Origin: Seriola aureovittata
Lineage: Eukaryota; Chordata; Actinopteri; Carangiformes; Carangidae
Length of the DNA stretch: 64,000 nt
Assembly: GCF_021018895.1 (NCBI RefSeq)
Contig: NC_079380.1
Coordinates: forward strand, 5,388,236 to 5,452,235
Reading direction: 5' to 3'
Shown here piece after piece: positions 1 to 11,714 of the stretch. The notes beneath the pieces are model-generated. The model saw nothing but the letters and a program-made list of their open reading frames with translations, had not been told where the DNA came from and did not search any database. How positions within the stretch are numbered: the stretch's first letter is position 1; each line of letters opens with the position of its first letter. A program made the position numbers and the translations under genes.

Positions 1-66
1 GATAACGCACTGAGTCCTTTCTGCTTGTCCCTCCCCAACCTGGTTTTCTCTCATTTCTCTCTGCAG

Positions 67-3000
67 AACCAAGCAGAAGCCCACTATAAGGGCCACAAGC
101 ACGCCCGGAAACTCAAAGCCATGGAGGCCCAGAAGAACAGGCAGCGGAGAGCCGGGGAGGCCTCATCCACGGGGAGGGAGAGGGACCGAGACAGAGAGCG
201 GGAACGGGAGCGGGACAGGAGCAAGACATCGACGTCCGAGGCGGCTCTTCCCGTGCTCATGGATACGAGCTTAGTGGAGGGAACAAGTACGTAAACAGAC
301 AGAGAGATGGGAAGAAAACAACAGCAAAGAGAAGGCTATTTGTAACTGATCCTTCTCCGCCTCTCTCCACCTTCTTGATCATCACTCTATCATGCTTTGG
401 TTCCTCTAATTCCCCCTTCCACTCCATTTCATCTTTCCAAATCCCCTCCACCTGTCCTGCTCTCACATCATTGACTGCTTCCATCCTCCTCCTCCATGTC
501 TTGGCCTCCCTTATCTCCTTCCCTCTGCTTCAGTTTGCTACACTTTGAGATTACAACTTCTGTGCACCTTATCCTTTACCCTCTTATCCTCCTGTCCCCT
601 CTGTCTTTCTGTGCATTCAACCCTCAGCAATTTTAACCCCCAACCCCACCCACCCCCACCCCCTTGCAAAACCTTTTTGACCTGGCTCTCTGCCCATGTG
701 CCTTGTGATTGATAGAGGTCTCCAAAGCTGTGGGATTGTGGGATGTCTGGAAGCAAGAGATGCTGTGTAAATAAAGGGGCTGGCTGAGATCGATCTGAGC
801 CTCACTGGGGTCGTTTTTACCCCCTTTGTCTCTTAATTTCCACTGCTTGACTCTTCCTCGCTCCCCCCTGCTCTCTCCTATCTGTCTTGGTTTGATAGAG
901 AGGACGGTTGTGGAACCAGAATCGGTGTATTTGTGCAGCAATGAAATGCATGACACGCAGTAGTGGTTGAGTTGAGAGGAAGTGAAATGATGATGAGAGT
1001 TTTCATTTAAGAGGCTGTCAAAAAGGAAATAAAGTTGAAAGAAATCAAAGGCACTCATCTCCTTTTGCAAAAAGTTCAAATGTTTATGGTGTAAATACAG
1101 ACATTTGAACCTTTGATAAAGAAAGAGGAGAGCATTGGTTTTCTTTCAGCACAATATGGAGGACGACTTTTCCACAAAACGTGGCTCAGAGAGCATGAAT
1201 TGCTCCGATGCCATTTTGACTGCAGAGTGAGCCCATTACCTTCTCATGTTGCACTCGTCTGGAACCACACTTTTCATTCATCCATCCAAGGTGATGGGAG
1301 TGGAGAAGTGGTAAACCCCCCCCCCCCCCCCTTTTACTGTCTTACTTCCTCCTCCCTTCCACTTCCCCCTGCCCCAGAGAAGATCCCTATCTGAGCAGAA
1401 TTTCAAAATGCTCTTGGATGCTAGATGAAATATCAGAGAAGAGATAAGGTTCTGGAGGGAGGAGGGAGACGGTTTGTACTTCATCCCCTCTCATAGATGT
1501 GCTTGTGTGCACATGGGCACACACACACACACACACACACACATATGCACACATTTTTGCCTTGAGCACTAAGAGTCTCCTTCAGAAAGGAGAAAGTGGA
1601 CAAAAGACTGGAAGCCTGATAACGCTCTCATCAAACCTCATTTTAATATTCCGCCGTTGCAAAGGGGAGCTCTGAAAGAGGGAAGCAGCAGAGACGAAAT
1701 GAGATGATGAGTGGAAAATGAAAGATAAGATGAAATGAATGAAGGAGACAGAGAGAGAGAGGGAGGAATAAGCACGGGGGGGGGGGGGTCAGCGGACAGA
1801 GAAAGTAGATAAGTCATAGCTAGTTTTTATGCTGTGAATAATTTTACAGTTCCAAGGCAATTTTGTGAGGAGGAACACTCTTTAATAAGCCCAATTGTGT
1901 GATTGGCCTAATGTGAAATTGAAATGCAGCAGTGCGAGCCATGCACCACAATGCCAACCTGTAATGGAATAGAGCTCCAAATTAACACTCTATGAAATGA
2001 GTTATGTCTGCCATGAAACTGAAAGCTGGTGGGAAGCCGTCTGAGGGTAATGCCCACATTGTCCGCCACCAGGAAGCAATAACACACCTGTCGGCTGTTC
2101 CTCTGAGCAGTCTGCGGGGCTCGGAATAAACAGATTCCTCTGTAGTCCAAAAGGTCGGCCCACTCGGCTCCATGAGGATACCTGCCGATGCACACTCGGA
2201 CGCAGGAAGCCGCTGCCATGCACGTACCACTTCTTTTTGGCTGGGAGGTGCTGGACCTCAAGTGCACTTTAGGTGCACAAGAACACGAAAAGAAACGATG
2301 AGTCGCAAATTGCTTTCCGAATACATGTGGTCCAGAGCCACGGCGGGATGGACGAAGTAATTAAGATTCAGGCCTTGTCACAACATAATTAAGATTAATA
2401 GCAAAACACTTATTTGAATTAAATAGCAATATGACAGGGCCAGACACAAACACAGGACCTTAAAGCACCAGTACAGCCTCTACACCTGTGGTTCCCAACC
2501 TGTGGTTCCCAACCTGTGGGCCGTGAAGGTATTGCAACAAAGCATTTGCAAAACAGCACAATATTGGTGAAAAGGTATAATTCTAAACATATATATAAAC
2601 ATGTATATAAATAATGTTTTTAAATGTTTTAAAATGAAATGATCTTTGAAAACATTAAAAATGATAGGAAAAACCCATGATAGACACTGACCACTTTGCG
2701 GTGCTGACAGATGCTGAAACGACAAGTGATCTCTCTTGTCAAACAAAACAGGAAAACTGAGCTCTGCTTTCAGTTCAGTCCTGACTGTTCGATCGTCAGT
2801 GATGTGCATGTTTTTTTTGGAAATGCTGAACTGAATGAATCAGTTTCCAAATGATAATCGTGAACGGCCGCTCACGTTTTACCACAGTTTTACGGCACGC
2901 CGCATGACGTCACCATAGACACGGCCCAGCATGGCGGTTTTAAATGTAACTCATGTCTGTGATTCTTCAGTGGTGTACAATAATTCATTTAGTTTGGGAG

Positions 3001-6000
3001 TGGCAATTATTTGGGGCTGGTGATGGACGGGTAGAAGAAGGTTCTATTGAAAAAGAAAAGCAGCCTATTTATTTAAAAAAAACAAAACGGAACAAATGAA
3101 GGTGATCTAGCTCATTTTCATCTGTATGAACTGAACTTTGAGCTAGTTTCTTTTAAGTGTGAAGTGGCACAACACTGTTGATCATTAAAATAAAAAGTGC
3201 TGATGTATTATTGGGCCTCTGTGTTACAGGGTTGGATGTGAGGCGTCAACATTTTTGAGATTTTCAAGTTGGCCATGAGTTGGAAAAGGTTGGGAACTAC
3301 TGTCTATGAAAAACAAGATCATTCATCAAATGCCCCAAAAACGACTTTTGTTCATGCTCAGTGACACAAGCCTCCAGCAGCCGAAAGGAATAATAATTGC
3401 TCTTGTCCACTGGGAGCAAAAGAGAAAGTAGAGTGATGTTCTTGTTCCTATAGAACCTCAGTGTCTGCAGATGGGAGGAGGCTGGCGTGAACAGAACGTC
3501 CAGCTATAATATACTGTTTGTTTACCAAATCCCACCGACAGTCCATGTTGGTTAGTTTTAACCATGACCATAACTTTACATTATTACATTATTATTGTAA
3601 CCACCAACCTTAATGAAGTAGTAATTGTAACTCAAACCATGATGTTTTCCCAACCTTAACAAAGTAGTTTTTTTGTTCCTGAACCGTGGTGGTGAAAGGT
3701 CGCAAACCGCTTGCAGGGCACTGACGAGCAGCATATTTAGAAGTAATTTGAAATACATGTTGACAGCACAAGACACAAATGCAGGACCTTAATCTGCCCA
3801 AGTATAAACCGAACCTCTACACCAATGAGGATGTCCTACATTTGTTCGTTTCACTGCTTCAAACTACCAACAAGTGTCCCGTGTTACACAAAAAAATTCT
3901 ATCACATCACAGTGAGACTTTCCAACATCTCTTACTTTCTACTGACATTCTGTCATTTAGGGCAACACAACAATTCATACATACAGGAGGGAGACAGGGA
4001 AAAGCAGAGACGACGTTTCCAATCGTACAAAGGGGGGGGGGGGCGATGATTAAAAACCATGTCCCAGACAGCAAAGGAGGGAGTAGGCAGACAGTGAGTG
4101 AGCTAGTTGGAGAGCAGCAGGCCAGTGCCCAGAGACAGAGGGTCCGCATCAGTCGTGACAAGCATCAGTCAAGCTCGGCTTTGATTGACTCGGCTGTTGA
4201 AACAGGTCTTCACAGGGACTCTGTCTGTCATCACTGTAATAATGATTTAAAGCAAGGATTTTTCCCTGTGGAAGTTGTTTATGTTCTGAGGCTGCCTTGG
4301 TTCATCGCTCGCCCGCTAAACCGAGTGCTCAGTGTGTGTTTGTGTGTGTGAGCATATGCATAATGAGTCAAATATTCATATGTATTTGCTGCTTGGCTGT
4401 GGTTAGAGTTCTCAGTGGATCAATCTGCTGAACAGAGATCTCTGCAGATGTGTTTACACTCCAAAAGACTGTCAGACTTGATTGGACTGTTAAAACATGG
4501 ATTAAATTCTTTTTGGGTTACATAAAACTGATGACTGCCTGCCTAACATTGATCCAAATGTCCATAATTTGCTGCTATGTAACTCCACAGAGGCCCTGCT
4601 GGCGCTGCCAATATGCTGGCCTTTGCTCTGGCAGTTTGCCAATGTTGCTGGAAGTCTCTGTTATCTTGTTGATGGTCAGAGGGCAAATGAGACGGCTGAC
4701 GAATGGGCAGACAGGCATTTGCTTCGAGAGGAGGTTGGAAGAGTCTTGATATCTATCAAAATGTTTCATCAGTTTCACCCTTAGTCTGCTACAAAAACAG
4801 CTCTTTTCACAGCTTCCTATCAGGGCTTCAGCTAACAATTATTTCCTTTTTCAATCAATCTGTGTGTTATATATTTCTCACAATTAATAGATTCATCTTT
4901 TCAGTTGGTAAAATACCTGAAATACTGCCCTTCACAGTTTCTCAGATGTGTCATCCTGAAACTGATGGTTTTATGCGAACAACAATCCCTAACCCAAAGA
5001 TTATTTTTAATTAACAATACTATACAAAAAGAGAAATGTAGGAAATCCTCACATCCAAGAAGCCAGTATCTATAAAAGCCCATTTAAGCCAAGAAACAAA
5101 AAAGAAGATAGAAATAGTTATGATAAAAATAAAAACATTTGAAAATTATGGGATAAAAACACAAAAATGTTAACTGATTAAATCAAAATTAAAATTATAA
5201 AGCAAAAAGTCCAAAGTATAAGATAGACAGTCAAAATTATTGGATAAAGAGTCAAAATGTTTTATCAAGACTAACTTTTTCTATCTTTTCATTTACTCAT
5301 TTCATTTCACTTTAAAAAAAATGTGACTGGCATCAATGGGATTCCATAAATCTACATTTTTTTTAATTTTTTTTCTTTGGTGGATAAAGTTTGGGCTTTT
5401 TAAAAATGAGGATACCTGAAACCCAGGAGGGATGTGTGAAATGATTCTTTGCTGAATGAGCTCCTTCATGATCCGAGCTTTTGGATTTTCAGAGAGCTTT
5501 GATTCCCACCGGCCTCCATGTCTTCCCCTGTAAGGTTCCTGCTAAATCCATTGATCAGTATCACTCCCCTCTGGAGACTTCTCAGGTGGCCGTATCTTTC
5601 ACATAAGCTCAGGATCATACCCCCCCCTGCCCCCCCTACAGAGGAGCGCAAATTCCTCAGGGGTCACTCTCATTACAGCGAGGGGGACTGTCTAATCTAG
5701 CTTCTATATAGGTTCTTTCTCTTGAGTGGGAATGAGAGAGGAAGACCCTTATCTCCAATGATGAATTTACTCTGAGACGCAAAAGAGAAAATCAATGAAG
5801 CACAGTTGCATTGAGAGGGGTTGCAAGTGTGTGTGCGGGGAGAAAGCGTACTATATTCAGCGAGCGTAGCGTGCTGTGCGCTGGGGCGAAGTGTGTGTCT
5901 CCCTCGGGAGGGCATTGGGGTGAAGGGGAGGTGGGTAATAGAACTCTAGTGACTTATTGGCGTGGCCCGGCAGTCGATGGGTTTGTTTATATTGACTGAG

Positions 6001-9000
6001 ACTCCGGGTCCACTTGATATTTGAATAGTGAGGGAGCCAGCACTCGAAGAGCACTCTCAATGTTGCCTCCAATGTTGTACTGAAAGACAAATGGCTATTT
6101 GAAAATTAATTTGGCAGACTTAATATTTGCAAAAAAAAGTCAATCTGTAAAGTATTTTGCTGATTAAGCATGCATGGGGATTTTTCTCGCTATTTATTTA
6201 GGCTCATTGTGTTTTCATGCTTTGTTGGCGTTATTTTAACTGTTATGAGAAAATCTTCAAATACATATTGGACAGTGTAATCAAATACAATGTAATTATG
6301 TATTTTACTAATTACTCAACAAACTAGAATTTCACCTCATGGTTGTATCCCTCCGCCAACCAGCCAAGTAGCAGGACATATGGTCACAATCTCTCCTTCC
6401 TGAGTTACAGCATCGAATAATGGCCCGACATGTTTAACAGAACATTATGATGTCACAGTGAAGTTGACCTTTGACCGTTTGGATATAAAATGTCATCACT
6501 TCATCTTATCCTTATAGACATTTGAGTTAAATTGTGTCATAATTAGTGAATGAATTTGTGAGTTATGGCCGTAAACGTGTTTTGTGAGGTCACAGTGTGC
6601 TCTGGGCGTTCTTGATTTATCACATTCACAAGAACGTGACATAACTGTGACCTTGACCTTTGACCTTTGTCCACCAAAATCTAATCAGTTCATCTTTGAG
6701 TCAAAGTGAACGTTTGTTCCAAATCTAAACAAATCTCCTCAAGGTGATCTTTAGGTATCACATTCACAAGGCCAAAACTGTGTTTTGAGAGGTCAGTGAC
6801 CTTTGACCTTTGACCACCAAAATCTAATTAGTATATCCCTGAGTCCTAATGAATGAATGTGACAAATTTGAAGAAGTTCTGTCAAGGCGTTACCGAGACA
6901 TCGCGTTCATGAGAATGGGACGGTGCTGCGGCATAAAAAGTAATTAGTTACATAACTTGTTATATCACGTGGTAACTCAGCACAAGTGCCTTTTAATTGT
7001 GAGGCCTCCACACCTACTGTCACATAGTCTGTAATGAACATATGTAGAAATAGTAGCCTACAGTTTGGAAGTATTTACTATTAAGAGTGACTGTAGCCTT
7101 GGTGACAGTAGCAGTCCAGATGTCCCGTCCTCACAGTGACGCTAACGGCTTCTCACAGTCTCCAACGCTAAACCAAACCAGCTGATTCTTGAATGTAGGC
7201 AGACCTGTCTCTCACATTAAGAAGCCAGCCAAGAACACATGACATCTTAGAATTATCAGGTGTGGCATTTCTCTAACATCTCCAGCCCCTGCACCAAGCT
7301 AGCACAGACCAGTCTGCCCGCTGAACATGCAGAGACCAAACTGAAACCTCTGTCATCTCCCATTAAGACAGGGAACATTTCTACCCTCCGAATGATCAAA
7401 GTGACTTTACTGTCGTAATTTTACTGTAGTAATTTCAAATTCTAATCCCTTAAACACATTACTAAAAAAATAAAATAAAAATAAATAAGTTGTAAGTAAA
7501 AAGTAAGTTGAATGAACCACAGTTTGCTGATGCTCTCCTGTGTTGCTACTGTTTTATGCAGGTCTTCAAACTGATTTAGAACCAGCCAACCTGGAGGCGA
7601 AGCTCGAGGAGAGTCCCAGGAGCTCAGTTATGCTGACGCCAGTATCAGAGGTTTCCTCTGTCGAGTTGGTCACCCTCTCCCCTCCTCAGATTTCGCCTTC
7701 CTCACAGCTCTCTGAAACTGCCTCAGACACCAGCGCCCCCGAAGCCCCTGAAGCCCCTGAAGCCCCAGAGGCCACCGAGGCCGCGGGCCTGAATACTGAG
7801 TCAGGCAGCCATGCAGACACGTCCAGCACAAATGGAGAGCCACATACAGATGAGGACAAGGAGCCCAAGAAGAGCAAGGCTCACCTCCATTGTCCTGTTT
7901 GTAAAGTGACAGTGAACTCTGTCTCCCAACTGGAAGCACATAACAGCGGTAAAGGACTTTTTAAAAAGGCTTCTGCATTTGTAATTGACTCATAGTTGGC
8001 TGAAAATGTTGGGAATCTGAGCATCAAATAGATGCAGAGCACAGATCTGTCAACTCTTTGCTCTCTCGCCGCCAGGTACAAAGCACAAACTGATGCTGGA
8101 AGGTCACAGTGTTCTGCCACGACGCAGAGGGAAAGTGGTGGCAGCTCGTGCTGGGTGCAAGAGCAAGCGGCTGGGCAGCAAAGGCAGCGTCGGGGTTCCC
8201 AGCAAGAACTTCCAGTGTGAAGTGTGTGAGATCTTTGTGAATTCTGAGACCCAGCTGAGCCAGGTAAAATGGGTAGAAGACTGTATTATATCAGTGTGGC
8301 CACAGAATGAATCAGAAAGCAGTACTACCTGCGTATTGTTAGTAATTACCTTACACATCAGGACACTGATACAACACGAATAAAGACCAGGCTGACCTGC
8401 ACAAATGATGTGTATTAAAATGATAAACATCAATGCTGGGATTTTAAAGACCTTACTTAATCCAAGAGCCCATTTGAACATCACCTTGATGGAGGAAATG
8501 CACGAGTGCTTAAATCAAAGCAGCGGTTTCATTTACAGCCACATGAATGAAGCCACTGAAAAGCAGGTTGTGAGTGCAGAGCACATTCAAGCAGCAGCTA
8601 TTTTTCCACATTAGACAGATATCATCTGATGCTATAACTAACTGAAAAGCTCCTCACTGAGCAGGGATTTATTTGCCACTCATTATTGCAAGCTACTAAT
8701 GCCTCGTGTATTTAATTTTCTGGTTTCATTGGCATCAAACCAGGTTGGTGAAGTAATTTCTCTCCTTTTGATGTTCATTAAACGCTACATCTGAGTGAAA
8801 GGATTGTCTTGGAAACTTCGCCCCGGCTGGAGGAGAATGTGGAAAAGATACAGGATATGTTGGCATGTGTGAGCGCCCAGGCTGCTGTAGCCTTAAATGC
8901 ATTCCACCGGTCTCATATAAACATCCCCTATCCCAGGAGGGTGTAAGCCTGTTAGCAATGCAGCCAGAGAGGAGGGAGATACTGTGGCGGTGGTAGAAAG

Positions 9001-9482
9001 TGATGTGATGTAATTTCGGTGCACTTCAGTCATAATCAATGTGTATCCATTATTAATTCAGCAGATAACACTTGAAGTTGTTCCACTGTGGTACAACAGA
9101 TGCTTGTTAGCTCGCTAATGGTATTTCTGCTGGTCTCTGCAGCACATGAATAGCAGAAGGCACAAGGACAGGCTGGCCGGAAAACCACCCAAACCCAAAT
9201 TTACCCCCCACAGCAAGAGCCAGCCAAGCTCCAGCTTAGCGGTAAGTCTCAGCATAAAGACACAGACAAACAAAACACTGTCACGCAAATATGCACCCAT
9301 ACACACACACACAAACAAAACATAATTGCCTTTCTCTTAGCACAGATATGCTTGAACATGCTGCGCACATGTGCCAAGACTGGAATAAATTCAATGTAGC
9401 TCGTAAACTAATCCATTTTTAAACACTTGTTTTAATTTATCTTTGTTACAGTTAACTGATTTGACCCCAGCCCCGACAGACA

Positions 9483-9518
<36 letters not shown>

Positions 9519-11714
9519 GATCTCATTACATTGTGCTTAGGGGCTTCTATGTCTCGGCAAGGCAGCATGCTCGTGTGCCTGTACTGTCAGAGAGGTTAAG
9601 CACACTGTTGTACTCAGTGAGTCCCCTACCCATGAGACAGGTCTAAAATAGTCCCGCTCTCCCCCACTGACCAGCTCTGACAACAGCAGCCTGAATCAGC
9701 ACTCCAGATTAATCACTTCTCTGCTCCTGTCATATACACACCTCCCCATCTCTCCTCCTCCCCATACTCCTCCTCCTCCTCCTCCTCCTCCATCCTACAG
9801 AACGTGAGATGGAGTGGCTATGCAGGCGTGGCTGTGTCTGCCATGAAGAAAGCATTCAGCCAGTACAACCTCACCTCCCTCTCCTCGCAGGTCAGTGGCA
9901 GGAGAGGCCGAGACTGGGGTTGGATTGGAGGGCGAGAGCTTCAGCTGGCTGGACTTTAGGCCTGGCCAGGGGCAGGAGACTGAGCAGAGATAATGAAGAA
10001 GTCTTGTTTATGTTAAAGGGATAGTTCAGATTTTTTTTTTGTTTGTTTGTACGTTTGTTTGTTTGTTTTTTTACATGATGTGCTATTCACTTTACTCGCT
10101 GGTGTTAATGTGAATACAGTTGTGAAGTGGGAGATGCTATTTCAGGAAAAATCCTATTCATTTTTCCCGTGTACGATGTTACATGACTTACGGTTGGAAC
10201 ATTTCTGTGGCTTTGATGAGCAAGAAACTCTTCCAGGTTAAATCACCAGTAGAAAATATCTGCACCTATGTCAGAAAATATCTGGTTCTTTGAAAGAAAA
10301 TCGAAGGTACAAGCCTGTGAACATAAAAATATCGGCTGAGAGGTACACTACTAAGGTGCAGACCAGGTGCATCTTTTTCTCCATAGCAACAGCATCCGAA
10401 GCTCATAGATACAGTAATATTGAGACTCATCTGTACCAAACTAACAGACCTAATTACTCATATACAAAGTTGAAATAATTCAAACTAGTGGTTATGATAA
10501 AGAATTCACATGATTGTTAAATGATTCTGGAGAATCTTGTGTTTCTGTATTCAGTAAGATTGAGCATATTGCAGAAAGAAAGTTTTGAAATGACATTAGC
10601 GTCGTCTGTTCGTCCTTTGGAGAGGTGTGTGGAAAGACACAGCCCTCGAAGAACGTTTTAATCGTCCATTTGCGAGGTTTCAGTCTCCATTCTGACCTCT
10701 TTGTATCATGAAAGTTATTAGTTCCATGATAGAGAGAGGTCTGCATCTTTACTGCATCAAATACCAACCTACAGCAGCTGAAGTCAGCTTGAATTCACCG
10801 CTGTTACGCTGGATTCAAATATAGTTCTCCTATTAAGACACTGATAAAAAAAAAAAAAGTGTTACAGTGTTTGTGATACGTATTTAGCAATTCTGTTGAG
10901 AAAGTGTTTCCACCATTGCTTCCAAGCTTACAACGGCTAAATACTTTTTAAACCCAACTCTAAAGCCTACAAGGAGTGAGTGTTGGTTTAAGAAAAAAAA
11001 AAGGAGCTGTGCTATGGTTTTTTGGAAGCTTGGTGAGATCTCAGCAAGTCTCCTCTTAGCTGTGCATCTGTCCATGCATCAATATGATGAACAGTGAGTA
11101 AAGCATTCCACCTTAAAAAAATCTGAACTATCCTTTTAACTCCACAGAGTTTTAAATGAAATGTCTGTCATTAACCCTTGTCCTTAATGGAATAGGCTGA
11201 AGTGTCCATACTGTAGTCCTAGCATTAGCCTATTATGTATATATACATGCAGTATATATGTGAGTGATGATGCAACAAGCTATCAGGAATCCAGTTCTGT
11301 CTGCTATTTAGTGGGAACATGTTTTCCTCTGCTGCAGCTGTGTGTGCAAACAAGTGCCGTGACTTTGGGAAACATGTTTGCCCGACTAAACATGCTATGC
11401 CCTCACCGTGTTCTTCTCTCACTTCTCACCGCCGCCCCCCACCCCCACCCCCACCCCCACCCCCACCCTCCTGTCGTCTCCAGACCAAACTGGCCTTGCA
11501 GAAGCAGCTGACCAAGAGCTTGACAACTGGCTTCCTGCCCAGCCCCCTCACCCCGCCAACTCTGTGCACAGTGGCAACTAACCCGCTGGCTCTGCGCCAC
11601 CCAGTGGGCACCACCACCTTCATTCAGACCCCCTTCCTGGGCCCTGCACTGTTTCGGCCTGCCCCGGGGCCACTGAGGGCCACACACACACCCATCATCT
11701 TCTCCCCCTACTAA
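67..11714 (+). CDS. znf385c: Zinc finger protein 385C, 5'-partial (6 coding exons)
   Basis: Exons read as 67-286, 7562-7948, 8076-8263, 9143-9241, 9801-9890 and 11484-11714. All have GT-AG borders and compatible phases, and together give 404 codons plus TAA. The first exon opens with the tail of a matrin/U1-type finger (HYKGHKH), so upstream exons lie outside the window. Two more fingers are visible: [10 protein letters not shown]...HNSGTKHK, split by an intron at the GT of GTK, and [16 protein letters not shown] joined to HMNSRRHK. The C-terminus ([13 protein letters not shown] ... ILGPALFR-like, ending FSPY) is typical of the ZNF385 family, whose members are nuclear RNA/DNA-binding proteins. 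Symbol C rather than A, B or D rests on the neighbours nkiras2, dnajc7, cnp, odad4 and acly. Oddities: an R-E/R-D repeat in the first visible exon, an EAP repeat in the second, and a symmetric 90-nt fifth exon. The 7.3-kb first intron holds repeats. Confidence 0.93.
2486..3302. mobile_element. hAT-like non-autonomous DNA element remnant
   Basis: The left end CTGTGGTTCCCAACC (2486-2500) and the right end GGTTGGGAACTACTG (ending 3302) form an imperfect terminal inverted repeat. It resembles the CAGTGGTTCCCAACC ends of hAT/Charlie-type elements. The left TIR is partly duplicated at once. Flanks TCTACACC and TCTATGAA could be a decayed 8-bp target duplication, but match at only about half the positions. 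No transposase frame is visible. It lies inside znf385c intron 1. Confidence 0.5.
6340..6935. repeat. Internally repetitive fish dispersed repeat
   Basis: Units built around the phrases TGACCTTTGACC, CACCAAAATCTAAT and CACATTCACAAG recur three to four times at roughly 110-170 bp spacing. The block begins after CCCTCCGCCAACCAGC and ends with a unit containing GAGAATGGGACGG. I recognise the phrasing as a common teleost dispersed repeat but cannot name the family with certainty. It lies in znf385c intron 1. Confidence 0.6.
9484..9516. repeat. (CA)n microsatellite
   Basis: An uninterrupted CA repeat of about 16 units in znf385c, in the intron between exons 4 and 5. Confidence 0.95.
10013..11139. 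mobile_element. 1.1-kb TIR element with TTAA flanks in znf385c intron
   Basis: The left end TTAA-AGGGATAGTTCAGATTTTT (from 10013) is mirrored at the right end AAAAATCTGAACTATCCTT-TTAA (to 11139). This gives an inverted repeat of about 20 bp with one mismatch, flanked on both sides by TTAA. TTAA duplication is the piggyBac-type signature, though two TTAAs in AT-rich ends could be chance. No transposase frame is present, so it would be a non-autonomous (MITE-like) copy. A 20-bp T/GTTT tract follows the left end. Confidence 0.55.
11434..11466. repeat. (CCCCCA)n minisatellite beside the last znf385c intron acceptor
   Basis: Five or so CCCCCA units form the polypyrimidine region immediately upstream of the acceptor at 11482-11483 of the final znf385c exon. 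Length variation here could change acceptor strength; that is inference. Confidence 0.85.

Noticed and set aside
25..66. ATG at 25 as the start of znf385c
   Set aside because: Codons 25-66 are intron sequence; a clear acceptor (CTCTGCAG) precedes the exon at 67 and the zinc finger is cut in half, so the true start is outside the window.
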